Origin: Eupeodes corollae
Lineage: Eukaryota > Arthropoda > Insecta > Diptera > Syrphidae
Assembly: GCF_945859685.1 (NCBI RefSeq)
Contig: NC_079148.1
Span: forward strand, 137,389,133-137,453,132
Direction: 5' to 3'
Length of the DNA: 64,000 nt
Under the pieces are notes generated by a model that was not told the DNA's origin, searched no databases, and saw nothing but the letters and a program-made list of their open reading frames with translations. Of the stretch, positions 45,721-54,856 are shown one piece after another; position 1 is the first letter of the stretch; every line of letters starts with the position of its first letter. The position numbers and the translations under genes are program-made.

Positions 45721-46351
45721 AAAGACAGACTATAAAATAAATCCATTATTGTTGCACCTCCTTCACTGCAATTTGACTTACTTTTTATTCAATGAAGTGA
45801 ACTTGTATATACCCTCTTCATTATAAAGAATTTTGGTGTGAAAAATATCAAATTATATTAAAAATCAAAACAATTAACAAAAACTTACTCTTAAAATCCG
45901 AAACCCATTGTTTTGTTTTGCAAAATTGATTGTCATTTTTGACAGATCACAAAAATTCCATAAGTTTCTTTTTAGCCCAATCCCCCATTTTGCTTTTTTT
46001 TCTCCACTCACATGTATTCACCGATAGAGAATTTGAGAGAGTTTACCTCGAATTTGGGAGAGTACACCTCGAATAAAATTTGAGGGTGTTTCAGGTAGGA
46101 CGGGTACCGGTCGGGACTCTAGATAATATATTTCCTCTATGGCTGCGCTGCTGAACGACGAAATGTGTCATTTTTTGTACTAGATTTTTTAGTACAATTC
46201 TCCACTCTTTTAGTTCTCAATTTAACTGCTCGGCATATTAATTGCTTGCGAAATTTTGACGTTTATTTGTTATATTGAAAAAAACAATTGTTTACTCGTG
46301 ACTTTCGGTGTTTTGACTTTGATTTATATTTGATTTTAAAATTGAAAATAA

Positions 46352-46640
46352 AATGGATTTGTCTAATGTGTTCCAACAATACATTTTTGAATCGGAAACT
46401 CAGGAAGTTGAAGATGTTATTGGTGATGTGCAAGAAGTGATGAAGACGAGCAGTGAACTTCAACTTTCAAAAAAGAATTGATGGAAAAAAATTGATTTGA
46501 TTGAAAAAAAAACTGGCTTCGTTGGTCGAAGCCAGTGAAGCTATTTGGAAGTTGGAGAATAGGCTTCACAAAAATAATTCAGCCGTTGCTAGCCTCTGGA
46601 GTAATATAGCTGCAGAAATGAAAAAAACTATGTACTAACT
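46352..46640 (+). pseudogene. MADF-like coding relic of the Harbinger-like element
   Basis: Starts ATGGATTTGTCTAATG ('MDLSNVFQQYIFESETQEVE', 'DVIGDVQEVMKTSSELQLSK') and is broken by a stop near 46480. After frameshifts it reads 'LASLVEASEAIWKLENRLHK' and 'NNSAVASLWSNIAAEMKK' (46515-46630), resembling the MADF/Myb-like DNA-binding helix pattern with spaced tryptophans. Harbinger elements encode such an accessory protein beside the transposase. The assignment is by pattern only. Confidence 0.5.
46512..46536. repeat. perfect 10 bp hairpin
   Basis: ACTGGCTTCG, loop TTGGT, CGAAGCCAGT. It lies in the MADF-like relic and may be chance or a palindromic duplication made by DNA repair. Confidence 0.6.
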
Positions 46641-46893
46641 GCTCAACAAAATGTTAATTAATAGAATTCTTTTCCACTTTTGTTTACCAGCAGCTGACTG
46701 TCAGAACTTGTCAATTGTTTTTGACAGCCGACAGAACTCTCCACAAATATTTTTCCGCTGTGGTTTTCGTTTTCATTTTGCTCTGTACCTGGAGACCGCT
46801 GAAAAAATTCGTTTCACTTCAGCTGCGTACTTGGCTTAAAAGTTATGTTACGTTTAAAAATGAACTTATGGTTTTGATACTTTATTTGAACTA

Positions 46894-47165
46894 AAGCCTA
46901 GTACATACTTCCTCGTGAAGTGAACGTTCGCCAGTGGAGAAAGTGAACTTTTGACATTGCTCACTGGTACACACTTGTGAGTACACGTTGTGAACATTTG
47001 ACTTCAGCTTCACCAACAGTTCCCGTACATTTTGCACGTGAATTGCCCGTGAACGAAAACTCTCCACTTTGTTCTCCACTCAGCTTCACGAGCAAGTTCA
47101 CGGGTGAACCAAAAACTGAAATTTGTATGGGTTCACGAGATGGTTCACAAGTATGTACTAGGCTT
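46894..47165. mobile_element. MITE with 17 bp perfect TIRs and internal GTGAAC repeats
   Basis: AAGCCTAGTACATACTT at 46894-46910 is exactly inverted at 47149-47165. The 272 bp interior is full of GTGAAC/GTTCAC motifs in both orientations. The terminus (GCCTAGTAC) is shared with the Harbinger-like element that ends 60 bp upstream, so it may be a related non-autonomous family. Confidence 0.8.
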
Positions 47166-47186
47166 AAGGGCATTATATACCTATTA

Positions 47187-49185
47187 TTTATTTATTTATT
47201 TATTCAGAATGCCTTATGAGATGAATCTCGTAACAGGCTGCATAGTTTTTACAATAATGTTTATGTAATTATGTAATTAAAAGTGTTAAATATAAGTACA
47301 ATAAGTATTTGACAATGGGAACAACAAAAAAAATTTAATAAAAAGTGGAAATTTAAACATCAAGCAACAATTGAATAGCAAAAAAGAAATTTGTGTGACA
47401 TACTAAGATACAGTAGAGACAAAAAATTAGAAAAGGAGACAAAACTTATTCTTACAGTTTACTCTATGACAATTAACATTGACCTTTTAAACATTGTATT
47501 TTGACAGTAACATGGCTTTAACGTGAAGTTTAAATTTTAAAGTATTACATTTCTTGATCTCATCAGAATGTTTGTTATAATACTGAATAGACTTGTATAA
47601 AATTGAGCTGCTTCCATATTTTTTTGAGTATATTCTGTCTAGGTGTATGTTATTTCGACTCCGTACGTTGTATTGGTGTACCTAAGTTACTTCTTGTAGT
47701 CAGCTGGGTGTTTGTATGAACCTCCGTAAGCACTATCTTGTGAATGTGAGTCACCATATTTATTTCGATTTCATCTTTGACCATTAAAATCTGCAGCTGT
47801 TTATAAATCCGTCGGGTGTTTGTAAGCCAATCAAATCCGAACAAGTTTTTTAATGCCTTATTCTGCACTACTTGCAAGGTTTGTAGAAGGCCATGAACTG
47901 CTGTACCCCAAATGTTGATTCCATAGGTCAAATGGCTATGAAAAAGAGAAAAGTACATTGTTCGTTTTAGATTTTCAGGAACGCTGTTTTGGATTCGACC
48001 AAAAACTCCAGCAAGCGAAGACAGTTTTTTCGATAGTTTCGAAATGTGGAAGTTCCAATCTAACGCTGAGTCCACCCAGAGGCCAAGATATTTAAATTCA
48101 CTGACTCGTTCAACTACATCTTCTTGGTACACAATTCGTAGTGGGGTATTGGATTTGGTGCATACGATATACTTCGTTTTACGGGCGTTTACACATAGTT
48201 TTTGCGCGTTCATCCAAGTCTCAATCTTTTTAAGATCAGAATTCATTTGCCACTCGATCTCTGCAGGTGAGTTTGTGCAATACAACAAGCTTATGTCATC
48301 TGCAAATAGAACTGGATGTCCATTCAGTGAGAGGTTTGCAAAGTCCTGTACGTATAAGCAAAATAGGTTTGGTCCAAGAACACTTCCTTGTGGTACTCCC
48401 ATCGTAACCGGTTGTCTTTCACTTGTGCAATCGTCTATTTTGATGTACTGAAAACGCTCTAAGAGATAGGATCCAAACCAATTGAAGGAGGAGCCTCTTA
48501 CTCCTAGGGCAAAGAGCTTTCTCAGCAAAATTGTATGGTCGACTGTGTCGAAGGCTTTTGACAGGTCTATGAAAAGTGCACCAACATTACTACGGTTGTC
48601 CTTATTTTTTTGAAGGTTTGATACCATATCTATCAGCGCTGTACTCGTACCTGACTTCTTCCGGAATCCATATTGTTTAGAGGTTGAGAGCTTATTACGC
48701 TCGATATACTCCATTAATTGCTGGTTTACAACTTTTTCCATAATTTTCGATATAATAGGTAGAATTGAAATAGGGCGATAATTATTGAAGTCATCTATGT
48801 CACCACTTTTGAAGATAGGGATAACCCTGGCCACTTTCATCATCTTTGGAACATATCCCTCTCTTAATGATTTGTTGATTAGTATGGAGATTGGTTTACA
48901 AAGCTCTGTACTGCATTCCTTTAGTAGTGAAGAAAAAACATTGTCTACATCCTTAGCTTTTGATGGTTTAAGTCCACACATAATAGTTTTTATATGTTCT
49001 GGTGTAGTCTTTCCTAGTATAAAACTTTTCAATTGCAGTTTGGTGGGATAGACTATGTTTTGAGTCGGCCATTTAGTTATAATTTTTTTGCCAACCGTAG
49101 CAAGAAATTCGTTAAGATCATTTATTTTTTTTAATTTTTCGTTTTTTATGAATCGAAAGATTTTTTTAAATACATTTGAATACGC
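47187..49185 (-). mobile_element. CR1-like non-LTR retrotransposon, 5' truncated
   Basis: The 3' end on the minus strand is an (AAAT)n tail (47187-47207), preceded by a 440 bp 3' UTR. The 5' side breaks off near 49185 where SINE sequence starts, so only the RT part is present and the endonuclease is lost, as usual for aborted target-primed insertions. Confidence 0.82.
47650..49185 (-). CDS. reverse transcriptase ORF of the CR1-like element (partial)
   Basis: Long uninterrupted frame. The first roughly 20 codons (49236-49185) read through from SINE sequence and do not belong to the protein. RT motifs in order: 'VARVIPIFKSGDIDDFNNYR' with 'PISILP', 'KQYGFRKKSGTSTALIDMVS', 'LFIDLSKAFDTVDHTILLRK', 'TMGVPQGSVLGPNLFCLYV', and the catalytic box 'PVLFADDISLLY' (FADD in place of the usual YADD), then 'KYLGLWVDSALDWNFHI' and a C-terminal thumb. 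About 500 residues are intact, with no stop, so this copy is young, yet it has no endonuclease and cannot move by itself. It looks most like the CR1/L2/Kiri group, by motif style only. Confidence 0.88.
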   Translation of the reverse strand, partial: AYSNVFKKIFRFIKNEKLKKINDLNEFLATVGKKIITKWPTQNIVYPTKLQLKSFILGKTTPEHIKTIMCGLKPSKAKDVDNVFSSLLKECSTELCKPISILINKSLREGYVPKMMKVARVIPIFKSGDIDDFNNYRPISILPIISKIMEKVVNQQLMEYIERNKLSTSKQYGFRKKSGTSTALIDMVSNLQKNKDNRSNVGALFIDLSKAFDTVDHTILLRKLFALGVRGSSFNWFGSYLLERFQYIKIDDCTSERQPVTMGVPQGSVLGPNLFCLYVQDFANLSLNGHPVLFADDISLLYCTNSPAEIEWQMNSDLKKIETWMNAQKLCVNARKTKYIVCTKSNTPLRIVYQEDVVERVSEFKYLGLWVDSALDWNFHISKLSKKLSSLAGVFGRIQNSVPENLKRTMYFSLFHSHLTYGINIWGTAVHGLLQTLQVVQNKALKNLFGFDWLTNTRRIYKQLQILMVKDEIEINMVTHIHKIVLTEVHTNTQLTTRSNLGTPIQRTESK

Positions 49186-49186
49186 A

Positions 49187-49427
49187 ACCAGAGGTCCTTG
49201 GTTCAATCTTTGTCTATGCCACTTAGTTTTTTTCACGAATACTGCCTCTTGAGAAATTCTCCATAAGTAATTCTTGTCCTGAAATGTACTTTCTCAAACT
49301 TGCCCTTCGAGTTCGGCATAAAAACTGTAGGTCCCCTCTATCCCTGAAATGAATCACACACAGGAATTGTTGAGAGTTTTAAGTCAATAGGCCCTATTTC
49401 TCTACGGACTGTTACGCCACCTAATTA
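49187..49427 (+). mobile_element. tRNA-derived SINE, copy 3 (5' end lost)
   Basis: Begins within the tRNA-like part, with the B box as GGTTCAATCTT, then the body 'ATACTGCCTCTTGAGAAATT' and the 3' end CGGACTGTTACGCCACCTAA. It is more diverged than copies 1 and 2 and lacks the A box. Confidence 0.8.
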
Positions 49428-49429
49428 AT

Positions 49430-50370
49430 TTTATGACTACGCAACAACTGCGTTACTATACTAGATTTACTTTTGCAGACAAAATTAGAATTACTTGTCG
49501 TAAAGGAAAAACCCTAATGCCAACACTTTTTATGTAAATACTTTGGTATAAATTTGCCAACCGTATATACAAATACGCGTGTCGTGCGGTGTCGTGGGTG
49601 CAATATAAAGATTATAACTACAACACATCCCACAATCAATAAAATAATTTCAATATAACTTCAATAAAATAAGAACCACAATAATTAGCTCAGCAACATT
49701 TAAAACAAAAAAAACTTCTGATATTGATATTGAGGTCTGCAAGTTATACTTTCTTATCAATAAATCGAGTATAGTTGAAATATATTTCAAAATCACTTCT
49801 AAAAAATCATCATAAATGTTAACTAACTTTGTACCTGAATATTTATTTTGTAGTACGCCTTCTAAAAGTTCTTTGTCCTGAAAGTTCACTTAAACATTTT
49901 CTATTTCACTGTACATAAAATAAATGTTTATAAGTGTAATTAGTATACTTAACTATTATAAAAGTAATAAAGTTTTTGCAATTTGAAAACATCAATAAAC
50001 CTGTAGCCATAAATTAAGAAGGTGTGTTATTAGCCCTGATGGTATATGGATTCATGAAATCATGATAAACAATCATTTCTTTTAGCGCCCCTCAATTTTA
50101 TATGATCTCGAGGAAAAATACGTTTTATCAACTCAGACAGATAATTCTGTATGTAGGTATTATGGACTGTATGTAGAACATTGTTGTCTGCAGGTCTGCT
50201 AGGTGAACAATGTACATATGGGAATAATAATGGATTGATAAGGGTAATTATTATTTTTGTATAATTCACTTAGGGGAGTATGAATGGAATGGAGCAGGTC
50301 CTCATCTTCAAAGCCTGTGCTTTGCAGTTGCTATGAGCTTCCTTTTACATTATTATTGTATTTATCAGAG
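49430..50370. other. AT-rich stretch, nothing recognised
   Basis: Only short chance ORFs. A 79-codon minus-strand frame at 49650-49889 ends in a hydrophobic stretch, but it shows no family features. Confidence 0.45.
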
Positions 50371-50445
50371 AGAAAAAAACTAAACGAGAGAACCAACTTC
50401 AACGGTTGCTCTCTTTTTGCCTACAAGCTGCGATTTGCACATAAA

Positions 50446-50530
50446 CTTGCATAAGTATTAACTCCATATAAAAAAAATGTGGGGAACGAATACTTATGCA
50501 AGAAGATGTGCATACTCCCCACATTTAAAA
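50446..50530. repeat. nested inverted repeats
   Basis: TTGCATAAGTATT (50448-50460) is inverted as AATACTTATGCAA (near 50489), and AATGTGGGGA pairs with TCCCCACATT around it (near 50477 and 50515). The arrangement could form alternative hairpins. There is no coding potential of note. Confidence 0.5.
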
Positions 50531-50802
50531 AAAAAATGGCGTCCACCTTCGAAAATTGGCGGATGCCATGTTGTTCAGAGGTGTTCAAAGAAAATTCAAA
50601 ATTGTGGATGAACAATTTTTTGGTATTCTCATTGTGTTACTTTGGGAGTAATATCATTCGAATATGAAGTGAAATTAATTACTCTTGTTAGGTGCAAGAA
50701 CAATGAAGATTTAGCAACAATTGTAAATTACGCATTTAGAGAAATATAAGTTAGTTATTTGAAGCCAGTTTTAATTATTAAGTAAGTAAAATAAATAAGG
50801 TG

Positions 50803-50860
50803 GTGCAACGGTGCAAAGAGAATTAGGACCTAGAAACATAAAACTCTAAAAGCACTACAA
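50803..50860 (-). repeat. SINE 3'-end scrap
   Basis: AAGGTGGTGCAACGGTGCAA followed by AGAGAATTAGGACCTAG resembles the inverted SINE tail at 21050, with a small deletion. It is too short and diverged for a full call. Confidence 0.45.
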
Positions 50861-51304
50861 CTATTATTTGTTTTATTATTAGCTGCGTTTATGCGTTTAA
50901 TTTTCGCTCAGACCGTTGAAAAATGCAAAAAAAAACTCAGATTTATTTCAATTTTCAGAGTTCATCGACTTAATTTTGGCTGCGAGAGTTGCTGGTACAT
51001 TGACAACGAGAGTTAAAGAATGTAAACATGGATCATTAAAATAAAACAACGCAGAAACATTGAAAACATTTTTATATACTCATTTTTTTTTTACATTCCT
51101 ATTGTATTTGTGTGTACTCGTTGTTTATTTTCTTTATGTTACCGACATTTCCAAAATTGCGATTTAAGTAGAGACTAAATAAAAACCGTAAACTTCTGTT
51201 GCCAATTTTCATCGCATAAGATTTGTGAATTGGCGATAAGCTATGCTTTCCACTAAGCTAGTGTGCTTTTTTTAAAGGCTTAACGACATATGTAAGCCGA
51301 AAAG

Positions 51305-51322
51305 TACTTTTGTACAAAAGTA
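51305..51322. repeat. 18 bp perfect palindrome
   Basis: TACTTTTGTACAAAAGTA is its own reverse complement. It sits in unassigned AT-rich DNA between 50.9 and 52.5 kb, where I see no gene. Confidence 0.7.
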
Positions 51323-52567
51323 AAAGTATTTGTATTCTCGCTAGGTCAGTGGTTTTGTGAAGAGAATATACAAATTTGTTCTTCAACCAAGATTTAAGTC
51401 TTATGCATCATTTTTATAAGTTTTCCAGTTCTACTATTTATTTATATCTTATCTTTCAGTTATAGCGACAAGGAAAAATCTGTGAGGGAAAGTTCTAACT
51501 ACAGTTTTTCTGAAAGTGCATTGTGGGTTATTCATAGATATTTGCTAAACTTTTTAGGCTATTCATAAATAAATGCAAATCTAAGTTAAGGGCTAAACCT
51601 GAATAACTATAAACATAGAAAATGCTGTGTTCAAGTAATTAATATCGCAGCCAAATTTCATAATAAATTTTGTTGGTGTATAAAACAGCTGAAAGACTAA
51701 TTCATGACAAATAAATGTTACGTTAACACTAAGTTCCACAAAATATCGATTGATACCGCAATTACAGAAGATATGGATATTTTATATTAATATTCCCGGT
51801 AAACTGTAGACCTTTATTATTTCCACCTATTATAATTAATTCGATGTTAAATAATTCAATGCAGTATATTGTAGATAAAACAGCAGTTAAGTTATGTTAA
51901 GGTATTACTATTGAAATAAACATAACATACATTTATAAAAACATGTACTTGTTCATAACAAATAAAGTCTAGTCTAAAAAACCTTAACCTTGTTATACAC
52001 TCTTTCTGAACACATCTTTTCTGGTTTTGGTTGTTAATGCCATCTATCTGTAACTCAAAGAAAGAGAAAAGAATAACAAATTCACCACAATCTTCCGTTT
52101 TAACGTTTACCGTAATTCATTCACAAACGAAAACCAGAGAGAGATAGAATTATCAAATGTCTCGATTCTCTCTGCTCTTCGAGGTGAAAACATGTATACA
52201 CCGATACGAATTCAACACGCTATAAAAAATGAGAGTAAGAGGTTCCAAAGGGACGGAGACGAGGAAATTTGGCTCTCTCATTTAGTTTTTTCTCTCTGGT
52301 ATTTATACCAAAAATAGAGGAGAAACTAAGTGGTTTTCCTTTTTATTGGTTTAGTAATAAGCTTTTGCTGAACAACAATTGTAACAATATCCTACTTTGT
52401 ATTAGAATGCAAAAAATCACTAATCTTCCAAGGGCAAACTTAGGTTGCTGAGTTCTTCCAATTTGCATACATTTTATCCAGAGACAGGCTTAAAATTATA
52501 ACCAAATTGAATTTAAAAAGCTATTTAACTTTATTAAGAGTACGAAAAAACAGGAGTTAATGCAGCC

Positions 52568-53180
52568 ATGGCTGAATCACAAACACGCTTCAGCTCCTGC
52601 TTCGAGATTGCTTTTAATGACTTTTCTATTATTTCATCCCTCCAAAGTGCAAATTTTTTGTTTGTTGACATTTTTTACAGCTGTTGAGATGTCAGACAAA
52701 GCAAATGTTTAAATAATTGAACTAGAGCTTCCGTTTGGAGTCACATCACGTTACATTACGTTCTTTTCCTTACGATTGTCAAACGAAACGTGTGATTGAA
52801 GCTCCATTGTGATAGCATGCATTGAATTCCTATGGCGGAACTCGTAATGGCTGAATCACAAACACGCTTCAGCTTCGTCTGCGTTACGGTAGGCCTGCTT
52901 CGAAGTTGCTTTGAATGACATTTCTATTATTTCATCCCTCCAAAGAGTAAATGTTTCGTTAGTTTACATTTTTTTTACAGCTGTTGAGCTGTCAACCAAA
53001 GCAAATGTTCAGAAAATTGAACTAGAGCTTCCGTTTGCAGTCACATTACGTTCTTTTCCTTACGATTGTCAAACAGAACGTGAGGTCGAAGCTCCATTGT
53101 GATTGCATGCATTGGATTTCTATGGTTCAACTCGTAAACGTCAGGTGAAGCCGAAGCTGAAGCGTGTTTGTCATTCAGCC
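52568..53180. mobile_element. tandem MITE: two direct units of about 279 bp
   Basis: Unit 1 starts ATGGCTGAATCACAAACACG at 52568 and the same sequence starts unit 2 at 52847. The two share most of their length (for example CCCTCCAAAG, GAACTAGAGCTTCCGTTTG, CATTGTGAT.GCATGCATTG). The right end of unit 2 (53155-53180) is the inverse of the left end, with one mismatch in 26 bp. The first unit has lost its own inverted right end. Non-coding. Confidence 0.8.
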
Positions 53181-54067
53181 GAAACGATAATTGTCAAAAC
53201 GATTACCATTAACGATATCGTCAATAATTTGCTTCACGTAGCTTTATCACTATCATCTCGTTCAATCGTTTTCAGTATAAGTTCGTTGAGTATATTCAAA
53301 ATAATCTTATACATGACAGAAATGTCAAAATGAACTCAACGAAAGATAATGCTTGTTCAATAACTTGAAAATATTATGAAACTTTGTTTTTTTTCTCTCT
53401 ATGAGAAATTTTGAAAATTTGCAAAAAGTGCATTGTTCATAAACATGCCAACTATTTTATGATGTTTGTTGTTATTGTCAATGTTTGTACAATGTCTGAT
53501 ATTTTTGTAAATCAGCCGCAGTAATAAATAAAATTTTGTCCAAAGGAACAAAGTGAAAACTCTATTTTATCCACAGGAAACATAACTTGGCTTCAAAAAT
53601 ATTTTTTGTTTCTAAATTACTTTGGATTAGGGCTTTGTCAGAGCTTTATGGCTTTGTGCAAGAGCGATACTAAAATCGTTGGCTGCCGAATATACCAATG
53701 TTCCTCCGCCCCAAAGTTTCAATACTTACAGGAAATTTTCATATTGAAGGTATATATGTGCATTATGTTTGTAGAACGATATCCGTCTGGTAAATTTATG
53801 TATTGCTTATAATATCATTATAAAGTCCTCTTTTACAATTCAAAAACCACAATTGTTTTATTTATTTAACAACAATTAAGAGAGATTACTTATGTTTTGT
53901 ATATAAAAAAATGCTTACATATGGGTTAGAATAGATAGAAGGTCCCATTCATCTCTTAATTTACTTCGTAACCGAATTCATTGTTATCGTTTTGACGATT
54001 ATCGTCTTACGTGAAGTGAAACTATCGTCAAACCGTTATCGTCAAACGATTTTCGTTTTGTGGAATG
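53170..54067. mobile_element. possible TIR element with ACGATAAT/ATTATCGT ends
   Basis: GTCATTC followed by CGAAACGATAATTGTC at the left (53170-53197) resembles the inverse of the right end (54020-54067: CGATTTTCGTTTTGTGGAAT then GACCCACC). Both ends are rich in AACGAT/ATCGTT motifs. Mismatches are many, so this is a weaker call. Confidence 0.4.
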
Positions 54068-54439
54068 ACCCACCAGATATCAAACTTATTATTTGCATGC
54101 AGATTTAGAGAAAGAACACTTGAAAATTTACTTTACAAAAAAGGTAAACGTGACTTACCATAACATTGTCTACCAACAATAAAAGTCTACAACAATTTAT
54201 ACAGTAAGGAAATTGTACTTCTATTCTTTATCCTGTTTAAATTTTTTTTCAACAGAATCTAAATGAGTTGCGATTGGATTTGAAGTGATTTTTTGACACC
54301 TTTATAATAGAAGAAATGTCAAAATTTATATTATTTTATGTCCACACGTGCTTTTCTTTTATTGGAACAAATTAAGATGATCGGTTGATATTCTTACAGT
54401 TCTTAAGATTGAGCAGGTTCAGACGACGTAAAAGACTTA

Positions 54440-54815
54440 AAGTTAAAGCAAGTTTCTGGTATCTGATTGGTCAGCTGCCAAATTGCCTTCCAATTATAGA
54501 AACTGAATTGGTGAATTTTAAGATATGTTATTGAACGAGTTTGATACCTAAGTTGAGACAGCTGCTAATAAATATAACCAACTTTAGGTTGTTCAAAAAA
54601 ACAGAAAAATATTTAGATTTCGATGTTCAAGACTATTGTAAAATCTAGCTTTTGCAAATTCAGCTATACCTTGAATTTGGTGTTCTGTCAGATACTGATA
54701 CCTTCCCAGCTGTTTTGACATCCCAGTTGTTTTGGATCAGCTGTTCTTTTACGAGTAAAACACTAACAAAATGTTTTTGGATATTCTATCTGTCTGGATT
54801 TGAACTAAGCAATTG
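54440..54815. mobile_element. MITE family C, copy 3 (diverged)
   Basis: Shares 'TTGAACGAGTTTGATACCTA', 'GTTGTTC.AAAAAACAGAAAAATATTTAGATTT'-like sequence and 'TCAGATACTGATACC' with the copies at 28067 and 37041. The terminal repeat is degraded. Confidence 0.6.
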
Positions 54816-54856
54816 AAAATCTGATTGAAAAGTTAGTCAAGAATAATCCCCTCATA

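Larger units (their letters stand above)
41435..46141. mobile_element. gene-capturing TIR transposon (P-like): 32 bp perfect TIRs, 8 bp duplication
   Basis: Positions 41435-41466 (starting CATAGAGGAAATATATTATC) are repeated exactly, inverted, at 46110-46141. The octamer GCTGCGCT stands directly outside each end (41427-41434, 46142-46149). The 4,707 bp interior has no transposase I can recognise. It holds decayed, intron-bearing copies of parts of two host genes: mitochondrial tyrosyl-tRNA synthetase (+) and dynactin subunit 4 (-). An 8 bp GC-rich duplication, a terminus beginning CAT and an inner GTCCCG block recall the P element of Drosophila, whose 31 bp TIR as I remember it starts CATGATGAAATAAC and ends GTCCCGTCG. 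Perfect TIRs suggest fairly recent movement, so a partner transposase must have existed. Confidence 0.88.
41328..46835. mobile_element. Harbinger-like element, internally deleted, interrupted by the 41435-46141 element
   Basis: The left end GCCTAGTACGCTGCTGATGC (41328) with GAAACGAAAATT following is mirrored at the right end (46790-46835), which read inverted gives GCCAAGTACGCAGCTGAAGT with GAAACGAATTTT. The ends thus match over more than 30 bp with several differences. Without the 4.7 kb insertion the element is about 800 bp. It carries a short MADF-like coding relic (46352-46640), an accessory protein type found in PIF/Harbinger elements. The target duplication is unclear. Confidence 0.65.
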
